Assembly: GCA_039815055.1 (NCBI GenBank)
Contig: JBCCAA010000009.1
Coordinates: 1-55,139, forward strand
DNA length: 55,139 nt
Reading direction: 5' to 3'
Source of the DNA: UBA5336 sp039815055
GTDB lineage: Bacteria > Pseudomonadota > Alphaproteobacteria > Caulobacterales > Hyphomonadaceae
The position numbers and the translations under genes were made by a program. Numbering within the stretch: the stretch's first letter is position 1; each line of letters begins with the position of its first letter. This document shows positions 15,648-24,400 of this stretch, one piece after another. The notes beneath the pieces are model-generated. The model saw nothing but the letters and a program-made list of their open reading frames with translations, made no database searches and was not told where the DNA came from.

Positions 15648-18437
15648 CTAATTTACACGAACACCGAACCGGACCTCAGCGGTCTGGCCGGCGGACAAAC
15701 AAAACGGCTGGACACCAGCGGCACCGCCCGGATCAAGGGCATTTCCAAGCGTGCAGGCGAAATCACTTCCGGTGACCGTGCAGCTGCCCGCTCCCGGCGA
15801 TGGCTGGGACACGATACTGGGCGAGCCGGAAAACGCGGTAAAGGCTGGCGCAGCGTCGCGCGCGCGCACATCACACACGGTTTCTGCACCCTGGTTGACC
15901 AATGAAATCTGCCAGATGACGCACTCGCCGGGGCCCGCAATCACCTGGTCATCGTTAAAACCAGCATCTGGCGCGCCGTCACATAGCGCATCAAGCGCGC
16001 CGAGTTTTGTCAGCTCGAGCCGCGCGCTCGACACGGTGGTTGTATCAATGGCCGTCGCGGTGGCATCTCCGTCGCGCGTCTCGGCCACCAGGGCCAGGGT
16101 ATCACGAGTGCCGGGCGCCACTTCGCAGGGTGCAAGCACACGCACATTGAATTGAGCCGCTTCGCCCGGCGCCAATCGGATGGCCGGTCCGAAAACCCCG
16201 GCATCCACGAGCGTGTCGATCCGCCAGGCACCGGCGCCAAGCACAGCCACGTCATCGCCAACACTTGCAAGATCAACCGTTGCATAGCCATCCGGCTCAC
16301 CGGCATCTATGGCGCTGGCCAATTGAAGCTCGCCATTAAGGTGTGACTGGGTGGAAATCCGTACACGAATTTCTTCAGTGGTGGTGCCTGTATTGCGCAG
16401 GGTGTGGAGGTAGTTTGCCACGCCGCAGCCGGAAATCTGTCCGGATTGGTCGGGGGTTAGTGTGATCTGCGCATCGCCACCGATCAGCACGCCATCCTGC
16501 TTTACGTCCGTTGCGCCGGTCTCGAAGCTTTCAACGTGTATGAACACTGATTGGGCATCGCCGTCGATGAGGTCGCCGGGCGCAGTGACCTCCAGTTTGA
16601 AGGCATAGGTCTCGCCTGCTGACAGGGCTGGGGTGGATGTCAGCGGCGCGCCAGCCGCATCCTTGAACCGCGCCAGCCATCCGGCGGGCAATTCGGTTGT
16701 GCCTGCCAAATCCCCATATGCGGACAAGGCAAATGTATCGGTGCCAGCGCCTTCATTGGCCACAAACAGATCGAATGTAACGGTTCCGCCGGGCGCGGTT
16801 GTCATCTGAGTCGTCAGGCTGGAATCGGGATCGGCGTCCACGCTGCCGCCATCATTGAAACCCGTCGCACCGGCCGAATTGGCAACATCGACTCCTGCCG
16901 AAAGGCTTGCGCCGATGGCGAGATTGGCAGGGTCGCTGACGCGCGACGTCATGCCGGAAATCTCTGCAGTCGACGTAGCTGTGATCACGCTACCATGGGG
17001 CGCACTGGCGCTCGAGAACGGCAACACCGCAGCAATCACAACATCCACGGATTCGCCCGGCACCAAAGGTCCGGTATCGGTGATGCCATCTCCATTGGTG
17101 TCCAGAAGCGGTGTAGAGAAGTCCGTATGAAGATAAGTCAGCGTCGCGTCGGACAACCATCCGGTCTGGCTGCTTGGCGCCAGATTGTACGTGTCATCAC
17201 TGTTACCAGTATTGGTCGCCGTCAGCCGGAAATAGACCGTGTCGCCGGGCGCAGCCACATCGACGCGCTGGGTGTCATTGACGGTCGCATCATCATCGCC
17301 GCCGTCATTTGTGGCGGCTGCCGCAGCACTGCCGGTGTCGGACAGCACGACGCCATAGACCGACGGCGCGGTGTCGCGCGTAGTGTTTGAGTTTACCGGA
17401 GAGCCAACGCCGCCGCCGTCGAGATCTGCCTGCACGCTGGCGGTGTTTTCAATCTCCAGACTTTCGCCCGCCGAGCCGAGGGTAGACACCACATCGGCGG
17501 TGAACCGGATCACCAGACTGTCGCCAGCTGCCAGGCTTGCGGCCTCTGCCGTGATGACATCTGACAGGACAGACGGCTCGGCCGAGAAGGTGCCCGTATG
17601 GCTGCCGAAGCTTGCGAAATCGAGACTACCCGCCAGCGTGTCGGTGACGGTGATATCGGTTGCAGCGGTCGCGCCGGTATTGGTGACGGTGATGACATAA
17701 TCGACCGTGTCATCAGACAAGTCAGCCGCCGCGCCAACATCATAGGAAGACGCTTTGGTGATCTCGAGGATCGCATCGGCGGACATCGTAACGCGGTCGC
17801 GGTTGGTTCCGTCCGTGGCATCGGCGTTGCTGCCGGTGTCGGTCACACTGCCGGTTAAACAGGTGCCGGTCCCTTCCGTGGCCGACACCAAAAGACTGGC
17901 ATCGAGCACCGTGCCTGCGGAAAGGCCAGCAGGGGTGCGACCCAACACGATCAGGTCTGCGGCTTCACGAGCCGAAACGGTCAATCGGCCAAATGTGCCC
18001 TCGCCTTGGGAGGTGGAATAAAGGATGGGCTCGCCCTCGGCGGCCAGACCATCACCATCGGCGTCGTGCACGACGTCGATACGCTCGAAATCACTGCCGT
18101 CGCCTGTCAGGTTCTCGGCGCTGACGCAATAGGTGTCCTCGCCATTGCCTGTGTTTGTCAGGGTGTGAATGAACCGGGCTGTGTCTCCACTGGCCGCGGC
18201 CTTTGAATTGTCGCCCTCGATCGTGGCGGCGAACACTTGCTGCACAAACAGCACGACTTCGTTGGTGAGTGCCTCACGGGCCTCACCGTTTTCATCAGTG
18301 TAAAGAACGTTGGCCTGATTGACGACACGCGTGCCCGCCTCTGGCGCATCAGCCATGGCCAGACCCCCGGTTACAGCAAGGGTCGCCGCACCGAAAACGC
18401 CATATGCGCGCCAGCTATTCCTCAACACGCACTCCAT
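15648..18437 (-). CDS. secreted DUF11/TIGR01451-type repeat protein, 929 aa
   Basis: A signal peptide (hydrophobic YGVFGAATLAVTGGLAMADA) is followed by the shared N-terminal module (RVVNQANVLYTDENG, then EGDNSKAAAS and LTNTGNGEDTYCVS). DUF11-like repeats come next (VDYVITVTNTGATAATDITV), with aspartate loops such as DADGDGLAAEGE and DTNGDGITD. The C-terminal pair of shared modules includes PDQSGQISGCGVANYLHTLR and PGECVIWQISLVNQG, ending AEVRFGVRVN. ATG 18437 is chosen over an upstream TTG. Its first 23 bases overlap the 3' end of the 2860-residue gene, so translational coupling is likely. The final module carries several cysteines, in keeping with an oxidising compartment. Confidence 0.85.
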   Translation of the reverse strand: MECVLRNSWRAYGVFGAATLAVTGGLAMADAPEAGTRVVNQANVLYTDENGEAREALTNEVVLFVQQVFAATIEGDNSKAAASGDTARFIHTLTNTGNGEDTYCVSAENLTGDGSDFERIDVVHDADGDGLAAEGEPILYSTSQGEGTFGRLTVSAREAADLIVLGRTPAGLSAGTVLDASLLVSATEGTGTCLTGSVTDTGSNADATDGTNRDRVTMSADAILEITKASSYDVGAAADLSDDTVDYVITVTNTGATAATDITVTDTLAGSLDFASFGSHTGTFSAEPSVLSDVITAEAASLAAGDSLVIRFTADVVSTLGSAGESLEIENTASVQADLDGGGVGSPVNSNTTRDTAPSVYGVVLSDTGSAAAAATNDGGDDDATVNDTQRVDVAAPGDTVYFRLTATNTGNSDDTYNLAPSSQTGWLSDATLTYLHTDFSTPLLDTNGDGITDTGPLVPGESVDVVIAAVLPFSSASAPHGSVITATSTAEISGMTSRVSDPANLAIGASLSAGVDVANSAGATGFNDGGSVDADPDSSLTTQMTTAPGGTVTFDLFVANEGAGTDTFALSAYGDLAGTTELPAGWLARFKDAAGAPLTSTPALSAGETYAFKLEVTAPGDLIDGDAQSVFIHVESFETGATDVKQDGVLIGGDAQITLTPDQSGQISGCGVANYLHTLRNTGTTTEEIRVRISTQSHLNGELQLASAIDAGEPDGYATVDLASVGDDVAVLGAGAWRIDTLVDAGVFGPAIRLAPGEAAQFNVRVLAPCEVAPGTRDTLALVAETRDGDATATAIDTTTVSSARLELTKLGALDALCDGAPDAGFNDDQVIAGPGECVIWQISLVNQGAETVCDVRARDAAPAFTAFSGSPSIVSQPSPGAGSCTVTGSDFACTLGNALDPGGAAGVQPFCLSAGQTAEVRFGVRVN

Positions 18438-21400
18438 AGACGACCGAGCCTTCTTCGCCCGGCTCAACAGTACCGGTATAAGGGAACGCCAGCGCTCCGC
18501 GTGTGCCGTCTGCCGGCGCCGTCAACGTGCCGGGCGTGAGGCCAGATGGCGTCATCTCAAAGGCCGCGGTTCCGGAGCGATACAGTGTGTAAGCTGGCAC
18601 CTGGTCACGCACATCGACATCGCTGATCTGCCCGGTGCCGTCATTGCGATAGGTAATCCTGAACACCACACAGTCGCCCGGTTCGGCGTTCTTGGTGATC
18701 TCAAAACTGGCATCGGTGGGCAGTTCGTCTGTCAGGCTGCCGTCGCAATCGCGGTCCAGGGCCATGAATTTGCCAGCCTTCAATTCACCGGCTGACAGCC
18801 TGGACACAGTGGTAATGTCGGTCACGCTTTGCGTTAGAACAGTAGACCCTAAAGTGACCGTGGCAGCGAATGTGGTAGAGTCGCGATAACCGTCCTGAGC
18901 ATCGGCGGGGATCTGGCTTCGCACGAAGAATTGCAAGGTCTCGCCCGTGGGTGCAGCGCTACCATTCACCCAAAGCGTATCGCCGCCTGACAGCGCGCCA
19001 TTGCCATCACTGTCATACCAAACTTCCCAGCCAAGGCTGCGAGAGCTGGTGGAGGAAAAATCAAGCGTGGCGCCGGCGAGCGAGGTCGGAATGTCCATGA
19101 GGTGGGGGTAGATGATGGTCGTGCCCGGCTGGGTCGTTTCGCGCTGGTCAGGATAGAATGCAATTTCCGGTGCGCCCAGAGTCACGCTGGCCTGGGGTGA
19201 GCGCGGCGACTGACGGCGCTCAATCGGCTGGCTGCTGGCCTGACTGTACACCGCTGCCACTTCGAACATGTTCGTGTGGGTTGTGCCCGGCGAGATCACT
19301 GCATCGGCGGTCGCATCATAAATGATGACGATGGACTGGCCCGGCAGCAGGACATCTGCATCGGAAAAGCTCCACTGGGCCAAGCCGCTGGAGGCATTGT
19401 AGCTGAAGGTCGGCGCGGAAGCTGGCGATGCACCATCGATGAGGATCGATACCGGCGAGACGCCGTTCGCGCGCAAGGCCGGAGGCAGAACATCCTGAAG
19501 CAGCGCGTTGTAGGCGGGCCCGGCGCCCGCCACACTGGCGTTGCTGGCCGTCAGTGTGTAGCGAACCGTCTCACCGCCCGTGAGCAGACCATCGCTGTCG
19601 GCGCTGGTCTTCGAAACAGAGATATCAGGCTCAACGATGGTGGCGCGCCGCGTCTCGCCGCCATTTGTCAGCTGCGTGTCTTCGCCATCGCGCAGCCGCG
19701 TCTGGCCCTGGTCATCGATGAAAGCGCCGACAGCATTGCTGGCCACGTCAAGCACCCGGAAATCATATTCCACTGTGAACGTATCGATGTTGCGGCCCGT
19801 TTCCGGCGCGCCCGCATTTCCCGCATTCACCACATCGCCAAGCGAGAGGTTGAAGAAGGTGTAAGACGCATTCTCCGATTGCGTCATCAGCGACGTCACA
19901 TCAACCGGAACGCCCGCCCCGGCAGCGTTGATCCCGCTCGGATCGCCTGCGGCCGTGATATCGGTGGACGAGCGCTCAAGGCGAGCCGCCAAAAGCTCCA
20001 CATCGGCTGGATTGTTTGCGTTGCGGACCCGCACGCGGTTACGCAAGTTTGCGCTGCGGCTTGTGCCTTCGTCAAAACGATAGGTGATTCGGGCGGTGTA
20101 GGTTTCGCCGATGGCCACATCGATAGCATCGCCGCTGTCAGGCGACGTGTTGGCGTCGCTGGTGGCGGTAAAGGTCTTCTGGCTGCCCGCTGGAGTGCGC
20201 GTAACAAAACCACTGGTTACAGCATCGCCATAGCGCCCACCGTTGGAGGCGTCTGCGCCGCTGGTGCGCTCGTAGGTCGTGTCGCCCTGCCCCGGCGCAC
20301 CGGCAGGCAAAGACGTGCCTGACACCGCGCCTGCGCCGATCAGGCTTGTGCGCAGGGTAATGTCTTCCGCCGTTGTAGCCTCGAAGCTGAATGTCAGGCT
20401 GGCCCCGGCGGCAAGGCCGTCAACGGAGATGTTGCGATAGAGCGTTTCACAATCGCCGGGCTCGTCATTGGCATCGCCATCGCCGTCACCGGCGTCGAAA
20501 CTGTAGACGAAATCTCCCGGTGTGGACGTCGTATCCGTTGGCGTGAGCGCGCAATCAAACGCAATGATATCGCGCAAGGCGTCGCCGAAATTCGCTGTTG
20601 TGTTGACGTCGCCATCGGCGCCGTCAGCCACGCCGTTGTCATTCAACAAGCTGACAAGATCGACATTGTAGGCGGGTGCGGTTCCAGTGTTCTGGAGCGT
20701 ATAGGTCCAGGTCAACACGTCCCCAGCATCAACATTCGTGGCTGGCGAGACCGTCAGCGCCAGGGTGAGGTCTGGCTCTCCGACGCTCAGCGTGACGGGG
20801 GCAATCTCAACCGCCTCGGCGACGCGGGAATGATTGTAGCGGGCAAGGTTTGGCAGGTCGTCGCCATCGTTGACAGCAGCAGCGTTTTCCACCTGCCCGG
20901 TATAAACCAGCGTGAGGGTGCGATTCTCACTGGTCGTGTCGGCCACGGTGCAGGTGCCGAAGTTCCACTGCGCGATGAGGCTCGGTCCGGTCTCGGGAAG
21001 CGTGGCTGGAGCAATCGTTGAGGATCCGCAGGAAATACCGCTCCCGAACGCCGGGGCCTGTCGCGCCACCAAGGCGAGCCCATCGGGAAGACCATCTTCA
21101 ACGATGAAATCTTCAACGGTGCCCGCTGGCAGAACGATCTGAAGCTGGAAGTCGGCCTGTTCACCGACGACGACGTCTGTCGAATCATCGCCGCCGACCG
21201 AGGTGATGACGAGGCTCTTGGTCAATGCCAGCGCGTCGATGGTCAGGGTGGCGGTATCCTCTGCGGTCAGTTCCGCAGCGCCAAGGGCCGTGCCATTGCC
21301 GCCCGTGGGAGCAGACTGGCTGCCGGTGGCACCGGCCAGCGTATCACCTTCGGCCTTGGCATCGTTGACCAGCATTTGAGCCGGGTTGACGGTGGCGTCT

Positions 21401-24400
21401 ACGGTGGCGCGGTAAAGCAGCGTCACGGACGCGCCAGCGGCCAGACTGTCGAACTGTGTTCCCCCCGACTCTGTCGTGTTGAAGGTCAGGTCCTGATCAT
21501 CCACATCGCCTTCGCTGGCTTCATCGGTGGACCCGTCGCCATCATTGTCGAGCGTGTCAGCGGCGAACGCGACGGGTGTCAGACCAGTTGGCATCGCATC
21601 GGTGATATCGAGGTCAAAGAGCGGCGCTGACCCGGAATTGCTGATCACCACGCGAAACTCGATGACATCCCCAGCGTCGCCGGTGGCGGTCTCAGCAAAC
21701 GTACCCGAAGCAGTTACGTTGCGCACCGTTTTTACAGCTTCAAGGACGGGGCGATCGGTCGTCAAAGTCTCGGTTCGGCCCGCGACAAGAGGATAGTCCG
21801 CCGCGCTCGCATCAAAGGTCGAGCCGAGGAAATCACTGGAGGCTTCAGAGACAAAATCGAACGTCGCGCCGGACGTGTTCGCCGTATCGTCGAGTGCACG
21901 CACGGCAATATCGAGCACATGGGTGAGGCTGCCGGTGAAGTTTGCCAGCGTGTAGGTTTGCGTTGGGCCGGTCGCGCCGGATGCCAAAAGGCTTGACGCA
22001 ATGGCCGACCCGGTCTGGGAAAGATAGGCGAACCGGTCGCTGGCCTCGAAATCAAGATCGATCGAGACGTTGGAGATGGTCTCACTGCCGCCGCCGAACC
22101 AGACCGATGTCAGTCGTAGCAGCCCGTCTTCACCGATCTGCAGATCAGCCGGCGCATCAAAATCGGTCTCGCTGGTTGAAAACAGGTCCAGCGTCTGACG
22201 GAAACCGAGGACGCGCGCGGCAATCGCATCCAGGCTGAAATCGACGCCGGTATCGGTCCCGATCGCATCTTCAATGTCACCCTCGACGGTTGCTTCCACC
22301 GACAATGGACTGGTTTCATTGGCAACGGTTAGATCCAGCGTGAAGGTGCGAGACGCGCCGGTTCCCAGCGCACTTGCGCCGTCCAGGCTGCAAGTCAGCG
22401 TGCCGGGCATGCTGCCCGTACAGCCGGTCGGCGCGCTGCCCGACCAGCCGGCGCCCGTCAGGATACTGACGCTGCCATTGTCGGCCTGGGTATCGCCATT
22501 GTTGGTCACGACCACATTGATGCTCGTCGTGTCGCCCGTGCCGCTCACCACCCGGGCCAGTGGATCGGTGATGTCGATGTCCAGGTCCGGCGTTTTCGGA
22601 TCTATGGTGACAGTGTCTGTCACGCTGCCTGCGTCGGCGCACGCGCTTTCGAAGTCGAGGGTGACACGTGCCGTGCCATCTGCCAGCGGCGCGGGGTCGG
22701 TGCCGTCACTCGTGGTCTCGACCCGCACATCTTCATCGCTGACCGCGTCAGAGAGGCCGGTGGCCACAACCGGGAAGGTAACGGAAATTTCCGCGCCATT
22801 ACGGACCCAGCCGCCGCCGCCATTCAACTCAATCACTGGCGTGTTGGCCACCGCCGCGTTCACGCTCACTCCGGTCACGCGGTCAGAGGTCGCATCGCTG
22901 TTAATGAAAACCGGGGTCTGAGACGTGTCGATAACATAGCCGGCGGGCAGTTCGACTGTGAAATCACCATTGGTGAACGGCGCACCATTGTTTGTTAGCG
23001 TCAGCGTCACCTCGCCATTCAAGGTCGGCGCACCGGCGCCGCCCGCCGCCGTCATGGCGATGTCGAGGTCCATGTCCGGTGCTGTTGGCCGCATCACAAG
23101 GCCTGCATCGTCCGTGTTATCAATGGGCGAGGAAATCTCTGACGCGCTTCCGACGGTCTGAGCTGAGCACCCCCAGGTGACATCGGCGACATTGCTTCCA
23201 TTCGCGCATGTCGATCCCAGGATTTCAGTGATCGTGAAGGTGGCTGTCCCGCCCGAGGCAATTTCGTCCACATCAATATAGTCGGTCGTCACAGGTTCAT
23301 TGGTGAGGCCGCCGCCCGTGATCGTGGCTGAGCCGCCCGATCCGGCCAGAAGGTCACGCAAACGCAATTCGCTCGTAGCAATGTCGCCGACATTGCGGAC
23401 CTCCACATTCCACTCAATGGTATCGCCGGGGCGGCCATAGACGGTTTCTGAGAGGCTTGTGGCAGTCGTGACGTTGCGCCCGGTCTTGCTCACGCGGATT
23501 TCGGGCCGGTCGAGAGGCACCGCGAATCCCGATGCCGGACTGGACACCGCATCACCGCAGTGCAGGACAGCCGAGCCGGACGCGCTGGCCGTACTGTTGG
23601 AATTGGTCCGCGCATCGGTGGTGATCCCAAACCGGATCAGCACTTCATCACTGGACGAGCCAAACGGCCCCATCAGGGCGAGCGGCGGAATATTGGTCGA
23701 ATCGAAATTGAGCGTCGAGCTTGCTGCAACGCTGCCCGCCGAGCTCCAGGATGAACCATTATTGGTTGAGTACTCCACCGAGCCGCCCACAAGAGCCATG
23801 CCGGTCGAAGCGGTGTTAAGCGCTTCTGAAAGGCTGACATCGCGAACTTCCGAAGCGCCCGCATTGCGCACGATCAAGACAATCTGCCCACTGCCACACA
23901 GGGATGCAAACGCCCCGGTTGTATCGTGCAACACCTGAATATTGCCATCGGGAAACGTAAGATCCGGGCGCGTGTTGACCTGCAATTGGGACGTCACGCC
24001 GCCACAGCCCCATTCGGCGTTCACCGTGTTCGCCCCGGCGGGGATCGAACAGGTCGATCCGGCCACGTCTGCAATCACAGTCAGATCCACGGACTCACCG
24101 GGCGGCAGATCGCCAATTGCCCAGGTAACCGTGCTGCCCGCCGCAGTCGCCGTATAAGCACCATTAACCGCATCCATGGCCGTCAGGTTTGCCGAAGAAA
24201 TCGACAGGCCCGCCGGGACAGTATCGGAAACTTCGGCTCCAAATGCCACGCCGCTGCCGGTATTGGTGACCGTCAGGCCCCAAGACGCGGTGTCGGATGA
24301 AACAGGCAAATCGCTCGGGCTGACAAACAGCTCCAGCTTGGCGTTGCGGACGAGTTGCGGTGTTGCCGAGGCGCTTGCGCTGAAGGATTGCCCGCCCGCT

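Noticed and set aside
19276..20322. 348-codon plus-strand frame inside the giant gene
   Set aside because: Antisense shadow of the 2860-residue gene; the biased high-GC third position keeps the opposite frame open, and the product has no family features.
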